From Ancylobacter novellus (lineage in GTDB: Bacteria; Pseudomonadota; Alphaproteobacteria; Rhizobiales; Xanthobacteraceae), in NCBI GenBank assembly GCA_003241485.1, contig QFQD01000017.1, forward strand, positions 1 through 64,000: a stretch of DNA of 64,000 nt. The letters run 5' to 3'. The notes below the pieces were generated by a model. It did no database searches. It was not told where the DNA came from and saw only the letters and a program-made list of their open reading frames with translations. The translations under genes were made by a program, and so were the position numbers. Shown in pieces: positions 43,691 through 52,596 of this stretch (position 1 is the stretch's first letter; each line of letters begins with the position of its first letter).

Positions 43691-45013
43691 ATGCGCCTCT
43701 CCCGCTACTTCCTGCCCATCCTCCGCGAAGTCCCGAAGGAAGCGGAAATCGTCTCGCACCGCTTCATGCTGCGCGCGGGCATGATCCGGCAGGAAGGCGC
43801 CGGGATCTACGCCTGGCTGCCGCTTGGCAAACGCGTGCTGGACAAGATCTGCAACGTCGTGCGCGAGGAACAGAACCGTGCCGGCGCGGTCGAGATTCTC
43901 ATGCCGACCATCCAGTCCGCCGATCTGTGGCGCGAGAGCGGGCGCTACGACGATTACGGCAAGGAGATGCTGCGCATCAAGGATCGGCACGAGCGCGACA
44001 TGCTGTTCGGGCCGACCAATGAGGAGATGCTCACCGAGATCGTCCGCGCCTATGTGAAGTCGTATAAGGAACTTCCGCTGAACCTCTACCACATCCAGTG
44101 GAAGTTCCGCGACGAGGTGCGCCCGCGCTTCGGTGTGATGCGCTCGCGCGAATTCCTGATGAAGGACGCCTATTCGATCGACCTCGACTTCGAGAGCGCG
44201 GTCACGGCCTATAACCGGATGTTCGTTGCCTATCTCCGGACCTTCGCGCGGCTCGGCCTGAAGGCTATCCCGATGGTGGCCGATACCGGTCCGATCGGCG
44301 GCAATCACAGCCATGAATTCATCATTCTCGCGTCTACCGGCGAGAGCCAGGTGTTCTGCCATTCCGACTATCTCGGCATGCAGACGCCGGGCCAGGACGT
44401 GAACTTCAATGACGCAGCGGAACTGCAATCCATCGTGAACCGGTGGACCAGCCTATATGCCGCCACGGAAGAGAAGCATGACGAGGCGGCGTTCGGGGCG
44501 ATTCCCGAGGGCGAACGAGTTTCCGCCCGGGGCATCGAAGTGGGTCACATCTTCTATTTTGGCACAAAGTACTCCGAGCCTATGGGCGCCAAGGTCACCG
44601 GTCCCGACGGCGTCGAGCGCCCGGTGCACATGGGCTCCTACGGCATCGGCCCCTCGCGCCTCGCCGCCGCCATCATCGAGGCCTCGCATGACGAGAACGG
44701 CATCATCTGGCCCGAGGCCATCGCTCCGTTCCGCGTCGGCCTGCTGAACCTCAAGGCGGGCGATGCCGCGACCGACGCCGCCTGCGAGTCCATCTATGCC
44801 ACGCTGAGCCAGCAGGGCGTCGACGTACTCTATGACGACACGGACGAGCGTCCCGGCTCGAAGTTCGCCACCGCCGATCTTATCGGTCTGCCGTGGCAGA
44901 TCATTGTCGGGCCGAAGGGCCTCGCGGCCGGCACGGTCGAACTCAAGCGCCGGGTCGACGGCTCGCGCGAGACGCTGTCCGTGGAATCCGCTCTCGCGCG
45001 GATTCTTGGATGA
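43691..45013 (+). CDS. proS: prolyl-tRNA synthetase, short alphaproteobacterial form
   Basis: A 440-residue class II aminoacyl-tRNA synthetase charging tRNA-Pro. Class II motifs are visible: motif 1 region with A-G-I-Y-A-W-L-P-L-G near 38, motif 2 R-D-E-V-R-P-R-F-G-V-M-R-S-R-E-F-L-M-K-D near 140, and motif 3 G-S-Y-G-I-G-P-S-R near 315; G-P-T-N-E-E is also present. At 440 residues it lacks the roughly 180-residue INS editing domain of E. coli ProS (572). That is the normal alphaproteobacterial form, which relies on free-standing editing proteins. Start ATG 43691; the frame extends upstream without a ribosome site. Its stop overlaps the lolC ATG (ATGA). Confidence 0.96.
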   Translation: MRLSRYFLPILREVPKEAEIVSHRFMLRAGMIRQEGAGIYAWLPLGKRVLDKICNVVREEQNRAGAVEILMPTIQSADLWRESGRYDDYGKEMLRIKDRHERDMLFGPTNEEMLTEIVRAYVKSYKELPLNLYHIQWKFRDEVRPRFGVMRSREFLMKDAYSIDLDFESAVTAYNRMFVAYLRTFARLGLKAIPMVADTGPIGGNHSHEFIILASTGESQVFCHSDYLGMQTPGQDVNFNDAAELQSIVNRWTSLYAATEEKHDEAAFGAIPEGERVSARGIEVGHIFYFGTKYSEPMGAKVTGPDGVERPVHMGSYGIGPSRLAAAIIEASHDENGIIWPEAIAPFRVGLLNLKAGDAATDAACESIYATLSQQGVDVLYDDTDERPGSKFATADLIGLPWQIIVGPKGLAAGTVELKRRVDGSRETLSVESALARILG

Positions 45014-46356
45014 GCGCCACCAGCGCCGGAGCACCCATGGCAGGCAAGGGCAGCGCGCGTGCGGCCAAGCAACGGTCGCCGGAACCTGTCGGCGAGCCGA
45101 ACGGCACGCGTCCGTTCAGCGCCTATGAGTGGATGCTCTCGCTGCGCTATCTGCGCGCGCGCCGCAAGGAGGGCTTCATTTCGGTCGTCGCTGGCTTCTC
45201 CTTCCTAGGCATCATGCTGGGCGTGGCGACGCTCATCATCGTGATGGCGGTGATGAACGGCTTCCGCACCGAGCTGCTTTCGAAAATTCTGGGCCTTAAC
45301 GGCCACCTGCTGGTCCAGCCGCTGGAAAGCCCGCTGACCGACTATGAGGAGGTCGCCAAGCGGATTGCCGGTGTGCCGGGCATCAAGCTCGCCGTGCCGC
45401 TGGTCGAGGGGCAGGCGCTGGCCTCCTCCGCCTTCAATGCCGGCGGCGTGCTGGTACGGGGCATCTCGGAGCAGAGCCTGCGCAAGCTGCCGTCCATCAG
45501 CTCCAATATTCGCCAGGGCACGCTGGAGGGGTTTGACGAAGGCTCGGGCATCGCCATCGGCAAGCGCCTCGCCGACCAGCTCTCATTGCAGGCTGGCGAC
45601 AATCTCACGCTCGTCGCGCCACGCGGTGCGGTGACGCCGATGGGCACCACGCCGCGCATCAAGGTCTATAAGATTGCGGCCGTGTTCGAGATCGGCATGT
45701 CGGAATATGACAGCGCCTTCGTCTTCATGCCGCTGACGGAGAGCCAAGCCTATTTCAACAAGAATGGCGATGTGACCGCCATCGAGGTCTACACCGATAA
45801 CCCCGACGACATGGAGCGCATGCGCACCGCTGTCCACGAGGCGGCCGGGCGACCCATCTACATCGTCGACTGGCGGCAGCGGAACGCCACCTTCTTCAAC
45901 GCGCTCCAGGTTGAGCGCAACGTGATGTTCCTCATTCTCACGCTGATCGTGGTGGTGGCGGCCTTCAACATCATCTCCGGCCTCAACATGCTGGTGAAGG
46001 ACAAGGGCCGCGACATCGGCATCCTGCGCACCATGGGCGCCACGCGCGGCGCCATCATGCGCATTTTCCTCGTAACCGGCGCCGCCATCGGCGTGGTGGG
46101 CACGCTGGCGGGCTTCCTGCTGGGGTTGCTGGTCTGCCTTAATGTTGAGGAGATCCGCCAGTTTATCTCCTGGCTCACGGCGACCGAACTGTTCTCGCCC
46201 GAACTCTATTATCTCAGCCGCCTGCCGGCGGAGATGAACGCCGGCGAGACCGCGACCGTCGTGGTCATGGCGCTGGTTCTTTCCTTCCTCGCCCCGCTCT
46301 ACCCATCCTGGCGCGCCGCGCGCCTCGATCCGGTGGAAGCGCTGCGTTACGAATAG
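45010..46356 (+). CDS. lolC: lipoprotein-releasing ABC transporter permease LolC/E
   Basis: A 448-residue inner-membrane permease. With LolD it extracts lipoproteins from the inner membrane and passes them to LolA. The N-terminal helix (about 60-85), a large periplasmic domain (about 90-300) and three C-terminal helices (about 307-332, 354-380 and 410-430) match the family, as do Y-L-R-A-R-R-K-E-G-F-I-S, F-N-I-I-S-G-L-N-M-L-V-K-D-K-G-R-D-I-G-I-L-R-T-M-G-A and R-A-A-R-L-D-P-V-E-A-L-R-Y-E. Only one permease gene lies here, as is usual in alphaproteobacteria where a homodimer is presumed. The ATG at 45010 overlaps the proS stop. Confidence 0.95.
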   Translation: MSATSAGAPMAGKGSARAAKQRSPEPVGEPNGTRPFSAYEWMLSLRYLRARRKEGFISVVAGFSFLGIMLGVATLIIVMAVMNGFRTELLSKILGLNGHLLVQPLESPLTDYEEVAKRIAGVPGIKLAVPLVEGQALASSAFNAGGVLVRGISEQSLRKLPSISSNIRQGTLEGFDEGSGIAIGKRLADQLSLQAGDNLTLVAPRGAVTPMGTTPRIKVYKIAAVFEIGMSEYDSAFVFMPLTESQAYFNKNGDVTAIEVYTDNPDDMERMRTAVHEAAGRPIYIVDWRQRNATFFNALQVERNVMFLILTLIVVVAAFNIISGLNMLVKDKGRDIGILRTMGATRGAIMRIFLVTGAAIGVVGTLAGFLLGLLVCLNVEEIRQFISWLTATELFSPELYYLSRLPAEMNAGETATVVVMALVLSFLAPLYPSWRAARLDPVEALRYE

Positions 46357-46365
46357 GGGGCGACC

Positions 46366-47061
46366 TTGGCCGCTGGTTCGCGCGAGGCTGTCCTGCGCCT
46401 TGAAGGCATTGAACGCCGCTATGTGCAGGGCGAGGGGACCCTCGACATTCTGCGCGGCGTCGATTTCACCGTGCTCGAGGGACAGTCGGTGGCGCTCGTC
46501 GCCCCTTCCGGTACCGGAAAGTCGACCCTTCTGCATGTCGCGGGCCTGCTGGAGCACCAGGACGCCGGCGAGGTGTTCATTGCGGGCCAGGGCACGGCGG
46601 GTCTTGCGGATGCCGACCGCACACGAATCCGCCGCACCGCCATCGGCTTTGTCTACCAGTTCCACCACCTGCTGCCCGAATTCTCGGCGCTTGAGAACGT
46701 GATGCTGCCGCAGATGATCCGCGGGCTCTCCAAGCGGGAAGCGTCGACGCGCGCGAAGGAACTGCTCGGCTATCTCGGTCTCGGCAAGCGACTGGAGCAC
46801 CGCCCGGCGGAGCTCTCCGGCGGCGAGCAGCAGCGCGTTGCCATTGCCCGCGCCGTAGCGAATGCGCCGCGCGTGCTGCTGGCGGACGAGCCGACCGGCA
46901 ATCTCGACCCGCACACCGCTGACCATGTCTTCCACGCGCTGTCGCAACTTGTGGAGGCGACCGGCTTGGCCGCGATCATCGCGACGCATAACCTCGCCCT
47001 TGCCGATCGCATGCACCGGCGGGTGACGTTGCAGGACGGTCTGGTCGTCGAACTGGACTAG
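46366..47061 (+). CDS. lolD: lipoprotein-releasing ABC transporter ATPase LolD
   Basis: A 231-residue ABC ATPase with Walker A A-P-S-G-T-G-K-S-T near 46-54, Q-loop Y-Q-F-H-H-L-L-P-E-F, signature L-S-G-G-E-Q-Q-R, Walker B L-L-A-D-E-P-T-G-N-L-D and the H-loop T-H-N. H-L-L-P-E-F-S-A-L-E-N-V-M-L-P is typical of LolD. The start is a TTG at 46366 with AGGGGG six bases upstream; no ATG fits. It follows lolC by 9 bases. Confidence 0.95.
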   Translation: MAAGSREAVLRLEGIERRYVQGEGTLDILRGVDFTVLEGQSVALVAPSGTGKSTLLHVAGLLEHQDAGEVFIAGQGTAGLADADRTRIRRTAIGFVYQFHHLLPEFSALENVMLPQMIRGLSKREASTRAKELLGYLGLGKRLEHRPAELSGGEQQRVAIARAVANAPRVLLADEPTGNLDPHTADHVFHALSQLVEATGLAAIIATHNLALADRMHRRVTLQDGLVVELD

Positions 47062-47133
47062 TCATCCGCGCACGCTGCGAGACGGTATTGTCGTGTTATC
47101 GTCACATCAGCTGCGTGCGGGCGAGTCGCGTCG

Positions 47134-47595
47134 ATGCTGTCGGATTATCTGTTTCGTTTCCACCATATGACCCTGCTGACGCTGGCCGTCGCCGCGGGGC
47201 TGGCGATCATCGTGCTGTTGCGCTGGACTGGGCAGCGCTTCGTGTCTGCGAAGGCGGCACTCAAGCTCAAGGGCGACAGCACCTACGACTACACCGTCGC
47301 CGGTGCAGAGGCGCATCAGCCGATTCTGGGGCGTATTGCAGGGCGCTCGCCCGAGGTTGGTGGGCAGGACTGTGTGGCCGAGCTGATTCCTGACGTCTCC
47401 CGTGCCGGCGAGTTGCGCGCCATTTGGGTGACGGTGCAGGGCGCGCGTGTCGGGCATATTGCCGCCGAGGAAATCGCGCCGTTCCACGCCGTTCTCGCCG
47501 GCCGTCCGGCCCGCTGCGAGGCGGTTGTCGCACCCGCGCGCTCTGGCTTCCTCGTCGTGCGCCTGGATACGGTATGGCCGCCGCGCCTCGACTAG
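47134..47595 (+). CDS. membrane-anchored protein with HIRAN-like domain, function unknown
   Basis: A 153-residue protein with one membrane helix (about 12-30) and a soluble domain. The domain pattern Y-D-Y-T-V-A-G, I-L-G-R-I-A-G, A-E-L-I-P-D, A-I-W-V-T-V-Q-G-x-x-V-G-H-I and a following A-P-F-H resembles HIRAN domains (V-x-G-E-x-x-Y, L-x-P-E-x-x-N-x-x-D-x-x-A-V-x-V, V-G-Y-L), with several key positions changed. Known HIRAN domains bind DNA ends or RNA, but a membrane-anchored form may do something else. It is followed by a 171-base gap. The domain call is by eye and tentative. Confidence 0.55.
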   Translation: MLSDYLFRFHHMTLLTLAVAAGLAIIVLLRWTGQRFVSAKAALKLKGDSTYDYTVAGAEAHQPILGRIAGRSPEVGGQDCVAELIPDVSRAGELRAIWVTVQGARVGHIAAEEIAPFHAVLAGRPARCEAVVAPARSGFLVVRLDTVWPPRLD

Positions 47596-47711
47596 TGCCG
47601 TAACGGCTCAGCCCGTCCAGCCAAAACCATGCCGGCATCAACGAATCGGATGAGGGGCTGCATTCGTTACCGAGTCGTCAACCATGAACCGGAACGAAAG
47701 AAGAACAAGGG

Positions 47712-47739
47712 TTGCTTCTGTGAATTGCGGGCGTAATGT
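47712..47739 (+). promoter_or_regulatory. candidate promoter of the 32-codon gene
   Basis: TTGCTT (47712-47717) and TAATGT (47734-47739) are 16 bases apart in an AT-richer stretch. The expected transcript starts near 47746, some 20 bases before the small gene, and could run on into dnaE. Confidence 0.4.
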
Positions 47740-47766
47740 TCTCATTATGTTCCATAGGAGGTCGAC

Positions 47767-47865
47767 ATGATCCGCATCCTTTTCCAGGAAGTCGCCGCAC
47801 TTACCTCGGTCGGACTTTTCGTGACCATGATTGGAATCTGGGCTGGCGTGTTCGCTGGGGTCTGA
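47767..47865 (+). CDS. 32-residue single-helix membrane peptide
   Basis: The ATG at 47767 is preceded by AGGAGGT (47756-47762), a near-perfect ribosome site at good spacing, stronger than most in this window. The product is a charged start (M-I-R-I-L-F-Q-E) followed by one hydrophobic helix with a Trp (about residues 9-32). I know no homologue. It lies 97 bases upstream of dnaE, which it may precede in the same transcript. The ribosome site, the coding composition and a candidate promoter together make translation likely; the function is unknown. Confidence 0.65.
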   Translation: MIRILFQEVAALTSVGLFVTMIGIWAGVFAGV

Positions 47866-47962
47866 GGACAACGGGGAGGACAGCCGGCGGGTAGTGGACG
47901 CTGCCGGCGCGTGCGCCCACCATCGCCGCGCTGAAGTTCCGTTGAGTCGCCGGAGACCATCC

Positions 47963-50900
47963 ATGGCCGCTGCTGATGTAGGTTTCGTGCACCTGCACGT
48001 CCATTCGTCCTTCTCGTTGCTGGAGGGCGCGCTCAACATCGGCAAACTCGCCGAGCTCGCCAAGAAGGACCATCAGCCCGCCATCGCCCTGACTGACACG
48101 GGAAATCTCTTCGGCGCGCTGGAATTCTCCGAGAAGATGGCGGGTTCCGGCATCCAGCCGATCCTGGGCTGCTCGCTCGCCATCGAGTTTCCCGGGCCGG
48201 CGCCGCGTGGCCCGGCCAGCCAGCAGCGACCCCGCATTGTGCTCATCGCGGCGTCGCAGGAGGGCTGGAACAACCTGATGGAGCTGGTCTCACGCTCCTA
48301 TCTCGACACCGCCTCCGATGGCGCACCCCATATCCGGCTCGAATGGCTGGAGAGGTTTCATGGCGGCCTCATCGCGCTGACCGGCGGGCCTTCCGGCCCG
48401 ATCGACCGCGTACTGGCCGCAGGCAGCGGGGAAGTCGCCGAGCAGCGGCTCGCCACGCTCGCCGCGCTTTTCGGCGACCGTCTTTATGTCGAGATTCAAC
48501 GCCACGGCGTCGCCGAGGAGCGCAATATCGAGCAGGCGCTCATCGATCTTGCCTACCAGATGGAATTGCCATTGGTGGCAACCAATGAGCCCTTCTTCGC
48601 TGCACAGGACGACTATGAGGCGCATGATGCCCTGATCTGCATCGCCGAGGGCCGCCTCGTGGCAGAGGGCGACAGGCGCCAGCTGACGCCCGAACACCGC
48701 TTCCGCACGCGCGCCGAGATGACGGCGCTGTTCGCCGACCTGCCGGAGGCGCTGGCCAATACGGTCGAGATTGCCCGACGCTGCGCCTATCGCCCGCGCA
48801 CGGTGAAGCCGATCCTGCCGCGCTTCACCATGGAGCGGGACGAAGCCGAGGAACTGCGCGTGCAGGCAGAGGAGGGGCTGCGCCAGCGTCTTGCCGTGCA
48901 CGGGCCGGCACATGGTCTGACCGAGAAGGACTATGAGGACCGCCTCGCCTTCGAGCTGTCCATCATCGAGAAGATGAAATTTCCCGGCTACTTCCTTATC
49001 GTGTCGGACTTCATCAAATGGGCCAAGGCGCAGGGGATTCCGGTCGGGCCGGGCCGTGGCTCGGGCGCGGGCTCGCTGGTGGCCTATTCCCTGACCATCA
49101 CCGACCTTGATCCGCTGCGTTTCGGTCTACTATTCGAGCGCTTCCTCAATCCCGAACGCGTGTCGATGCCCGACTTCGACATCGACTTCTGTCAGGAGCG
49201 GCGTGACGAGGTCATTCGCTACGTCCAGCAACGCTACGGGCGCGATCAGGTCGCCCAGATCATCACCTTCGGTACGCTGCAGGCACGCGGCGTGCTGCGG
49301 GACGTTGGGCGCGTGCTGGAGATGCCGTACGGCCAGGTCGACAAGCTGTGCAAGCTGGTGCCGCAGAATCCCGCTAACCCGGTCACACTGAAGCAGGCGA
49401 TCAACGACGAGCCGCGCTTGCAGGCGGAGAGCGAGGCCAATCCGGTCGTAAAGCGTGCATTTGACATTGCCACGCGTCTGGAGGGGCTCAATCGCCACGC
49501 CTCGACCCATGCGGCGGGTATCGTGATCGGCGACCGGCCGTTGGCGCAGCTTGTGCCGCTCTACCGAGACCCGCGCTCCGATATGCCGGTCACCCAGTAC
49601 AACATGAAGTGGGTGGAGCAGGCGGGGCTGGTGAAGTTCGACTTCCTCGGCCTCAAGACCTTGACTGTACTGCAGACAGCCGTGCGGCTGGTGGCGCAAC
49701 GCGGCATCAAGCTGGATCTCTCCACTATTCCGCTCGACGACGCAAAATCCTACGCCATGCTCACCCGTGGCGAGACGGTCGGCGTGTTCCAGGTGGAAAG
49801 CGCGGGCATGCGCCGGGCGCTGGTCGACATGAAGCCGGACCGGCTGGAAGACATCATCGCGCTCGTTGCGCTGTACCGGCCGGGCCCGATGGCGAACATC
49901 CCGGTCTATTGCGCCGTTAAGAACGGGCAGGAAAAGGCGGTCTACGCGCATCCCGCCCTGGAGGGCAGCCTCAAGGAAACCTACGGCGTCATCATCTACC
50001 AAGAACAGGTGATGCAGATCGCCCAGACGCTGTCGGGCTACTCGCTGGGCGAAGCCGATCTCCTGCGCCGCGCCATGGGCAAGAAGATCCGCGCCGAGAT
50101 GGACAAGCAGCGCGAGCGCTTCGTCGATGGCGCGATCGAGCGGGGGGTGCCGAAGGCCAAGGCGTCGGAGATCTTCGATCTGCTCGCCAAGTTCGCCGAT
50201 TACGGCTTCAACAAGAGCCATGCGGCCGCCTATGCGCTGGTCTCGTACCAGACCGCCTATATGAAGGCGAATTACGCGACCGAGTTCCTCGCGGCTTCGA
50301 TGACGCTGGACATGGGCAATACCGACAAGCTGGCAGAGTTCCGTCAGGACGCGCAGCGGCTCGGCATCGAGGTCGTCGCGCCCTCGGTAAACCACTCCGG
50401 CCGCGAGTTTGCAGTGAAGGATGGGCGCATCCTCTATGCGCTTGCGGCCATCAAGGGTGTCGGCGTGCACGCGGTCGAGGCCATTGTCGATGCCCGCGGC
50501 GACAAGCCGTTCACAAGCCTTTCCGACTTCGCCGCACGCATCAACGCCAAGGCGTTGAACAAGCGCACGATGGAGAGCCTTGTGAATGCGGGCGCTTTCG
50601 ACGTGCTGGAGCCAAACCGCGCGCGTGCGCTTGCCGCCATCGATAATGTTCTCGGTCATGCCGCCAAGAGGGGGGCGGACGAGGCCGTGGGGCAGAACGA
50701 CATGTTTGGTGGACCCTCGCAGGCGACGGACATTCCGTTGCCCGACGCGGCGCCGTGGCTGCCGGCGGAGAAGTTGCAGCGAGAGTATGACGCGATCGGC
50801 TTCTTCCTCACCGGTCACCCGCTGGATGACTATGCCAAGGCGCTGGAGAAGCTGCGCGTGCAGCGCTGGACGGATTTTCAGCGCTCCGTGCGCGCCGGTT

Positions 50901-51403
50901 CCATTGCCGGGCGTCTCGCCGCCACGGTGGTGAGCAAGCAGGAGCGCCGCACCAAGACCGGCAACAAGATGGGTATCATCGGCCTGTCTGATCCGTCCGG
51001 GCAGTTTGAGGCGGTGCTTTTCTCCGAGACACTGGCGCAGTTCCGCGAATTGCTGGAACCCGGCACGGCGCTACTGCTGCAGGTTTCCGCCGAGCTGCAG
51101 GGCGAAGATGTGCGCGCGCGCATTCAGACCGCCGAGCCGCTCGACGCGGCGACAGCCCGCATGCAGAAAAGCATGCGCATCTTCCTGCGTTCGCCGGAGC
51201 CGCTGGAGAGCGTTGCCTCACGGCTCGGCTCGCTGGCCGGGAGCGGGCGCGGGGATGGCGAGGTTGCCTTCGTTCTACTGCTGGGCGAGCGCGGCGCGAC
51301 GGAAGTCGAGGTGAAGCTTCCGGGGCGCTTCTCGCTTTCCCCTCAGATTGCCGGTGCGATCAAGGCAGTGCCCGGCGTCGTCTCCGTTGAGGTCGCGAGC
51401 TGA
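47963..51403 (+). CDS. dnaE: DNA polymerase III subunit alpha
   Basis: A 1146-residue replicative polymerase of the DnaE1 type. The PHP domain opens with F-V-H-L-H-V-H-S-S-F-S-L-L-E-G-A near 7-22. The palm has G-P-G-R-G-S-G-A-G-S-L-V-A-Y near 360 and P-D-F-D-I-D-F with catalytic aspartates D404 and D406. The fingers region A-M-G-K-K-I and F-N-K-S-H-A-A-A-Y follow near 705-755, and the tail contains an OB-fold domain (near 985-1065). ATG 47963 has GGAGA six bases upstream. Its position after lolCD is conserved in the order. Confidence 0.97.
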   Translation: MAAADVGFVHLHVHSSFSLLEGALNIGKLAELAKKDHQPAIALTDTGNLFGALEFSEKMAGSGIQPILGCSLAIEFPGPAPRGPASQQRPRIVLIAASQEGWNNLMELVSRSYLDTASDGAPHIRLEWLERFHGGLIALTGGPSGPIDRVLAAGSGEVAEQRLATLAALFGDRLYVEIQRHGVAEERNIEQALIDLAYQMELPLVATNEPFFAAQDDYEAHDALICIAEGRLVAEGDRRQLTPEHRFRTRAEMTALFADLPEALANTVEIARRCAYRPRTVKPILPRFTMERDEAEELRVQAEEGLRQRLAVHGPAHGLTEKDYEDRLAFELSIIEKMKFPGYFLIVSDFIKWAKAQGIPVGPGRGSGAGSLVAYSLTITDLDPLRFGLLFERFLNPERVSMPDFDIDFCQERRDEVIRYVQQRYGRDQVAQIITFGTLQARGVLRDVGRVLEMPYGQVDKLCKLVPQNPANPVTLKQAINDEPRLQAESEANPVVKRAFDIATRLEGLNRHASTHAAGIVIGDRPLAQLVPLYRDPRSDMPVTQYNMKWVEQAGLVKFDFLGLKTLTVLQTAVRLVAQRGIKLDLSTIPLDDAKSYAMLTRGETVGVFQVESAGMRRALVDMKPDRLEDIIALVALYRPGPMANIPVYCAVKNGQEKAVYAHPALEGSLKETYGVIIYQEQVMQIAQTLSGYSLGEADLLRRAMGKKIRAEMDKQRERFVDGAIERGVPKAKASEIFDLLAKFADYGFNKSHAAAYALVSYQTAYMKANYATEFLAASMTLDMGNTDKLAEFRQDAQRLGIEVVAPSVNHSGREFAVKDGRILYALAAIKGVGVHAVEAIVDARGDKPFTSLSDFAARINAKALNKRTMESLVNAGAFDVLEPNRARALAAIDNVLGHAAKRGADEAVGQNDMFGGPSQATDIPLPDAAPWLPAEKLQREYDAIGFFLTGHPLDDYAKALEKLRVQRWTDFQRSVRAGSIAGRLAATVVSKQERRTKTGNKMGIIGLSDPSGQFEAVLFSETLAQFRELLEPGTALLLQVSAELQGEDVRARIQTAEPLDAATARMQKSMRIFLRSPEPLESVASRLGSLAGSGRGDGEVAFVLLLGERGATEVEVKLPGRFSLSPQIAGAIKAVPGVVSVEVAS

Positions 51404-51544
51404 GACGGCATCTGTGGTATAGCGTCGACCTTTCCGTAGATGGGCCGGCGCGACCCGTCAAAAAAATGCCGTTCGTTCTAGGTGTGTTTACTCATCGTGC
51501 CGCATGTCGGGGTGGTCGAAAATCCGCGTCCGGAATGTGATCGC

Positions 51545-52387
51545 ATGCTGCATGAGCGCGCCTGGGAAATGAAAACTGCAAGACGCGCTATTCTCGTATT
51601 GGGAATGCACCGCAGCGGGACGTCCGCCCTGGCGCGTACGGTCAATCTGTTGGGGGCTGCCGCGCCGCAGACCTTGATGGATGCCAGCGCGGACAATGAG
51701 CGGGGCTATTGGGAATCTGAACCGCTGGTTCATCTGAGCGACGAGGCGATGGCGGCGTGTGGACGGTCCTGGCGGTCCACCGGCGCTATCCGGATGAGCG
51801 CGATGGCGGGTGCCAGCGATCTGCGTCGTCGGTTGCGCGGGGCGATCGCAAGCGAGTTCGGCGACGCCTCGACCATCATGCTCAAGGATCCGCGGGTGAC
51901 GCGGCTCATGCCGCTTTATCGCGAGGTTCTCTCTGAAGCAGAATATGAAATCCTGCCCGTTGTAGCGCTGCGCAACCCAGTCGAGGTCGTAAAGTCGCTT
52001 GGAAGGCGAGACGGAATGCAGGCCCGGCATGCGCTGGGGCTCTGGCTACGCTACACGCTCGATGCCGAGCGCGAGACACGCGGCATGCCGCGCGCCGTCG
52101 TGGTCTATGAGGATTTGCTTTCCGACTGGCGCAAGGTGACCGACGTGATGAAGCGCCAGCTTGGCGGGTATTGGCCGGAGCCGACGCGCGAGGTCGCCGC
52201 TGAGGTTGATGCGTTCCTCAGCTCGGACCTCCGGCACTATGCGCACGCGCTGCCGTCTGGCTTGTTTGGACGGGCTGCGCTCGCCGGACAGCTCTATCGT
52301 GAGATGGCGAAGCTGGTGACGAATCCCGCGGCCATTCTGCCGCGCTCTCTGATCCTTCGTGCAAATATTGAATTGATGATGCGCTAG
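51545..52387 (+). CDS. sulfotransferase-like P-loop protein
   Basis: About 280 residues. L-V-L-G-M-H-R-S-G-T-S-A-L-A-R near the N-terminus is the 5' PAPS-binding P-loop typical of bacterial sulfotransferases, and L-K-D-P-R-V-T-R-L-M-P near 117 with A-L-R-N-P-V-E-V-V-K-S-L near 146 matches the 3'-phosphate loop. The C-terminal half is helical. It probably sulfates a surface glycan or a small molecule. Possible starts are GTG 51482, ATG 51545 (GGA 9 bases upstream, my choice) and ATG 51569. It is isolated between dnaE and rpsB, with slightly lower GC than both, so it may be a later insertion. Confidence 0.7.
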   Translation: MLHERAWEMKTARRAILVLGMHRSGTSALARTVNLLGAAAPQTLMDASADNERGYWESEPLVHLSDEAMAACGRSWRSTGAIRMSAMAGASDLRRRLRGAIASEFGDASTIMLKDPRVTRLMPLYREVLSEAEYEILPVVALRNPVEVVKSLGRRDGMQARHALGLWLRYTLDAERETRGMPRAVVVYEDLLSDWRKVTDVMKRQLGGYWPEPTREVAAEVDAFLSSDLRHYAHALPSGLFGRAALAGQLYREMAKLVTNPAAILPRSLILRANIELMMR

Positions 52388-52424
52388 GGGCGATCGGCCG
52401 CGAAGGGGCGGTCGATGCGAAGAC

Positions 52425-52453
52425 TTGCACGCGCGGGCCACCTCGCGTATATG
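52425..52453 (+). promoter_or_regulatory. sigma-70-type promoter of rpsB
   Basis: CTTGCAC with TTGCAC at 52425-52430, a 17-base spacer and TATATG at 52448-52453 closely fit the alphaproteobacterial housekeeping consensus CTTGAC-N17-CTATAT. The start near 52460 gives a leader of about 137 bases before rpsB, long enough for autogenous control by S2. Confidence 0.7.
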
Positions 52454-52596
52454 CCGCGCCATTCCGCACGCGGACTCGCGGCCGGGCTCCCTTTTCCATG
52501 GCTACATAATGGAAAACGCCTCGTCGCTCCGGTGCCGTCCGCCGAAATCCCTCGGCACGGCCATGTCCGCGGAGGCCAACCGGACGAGATACGACT

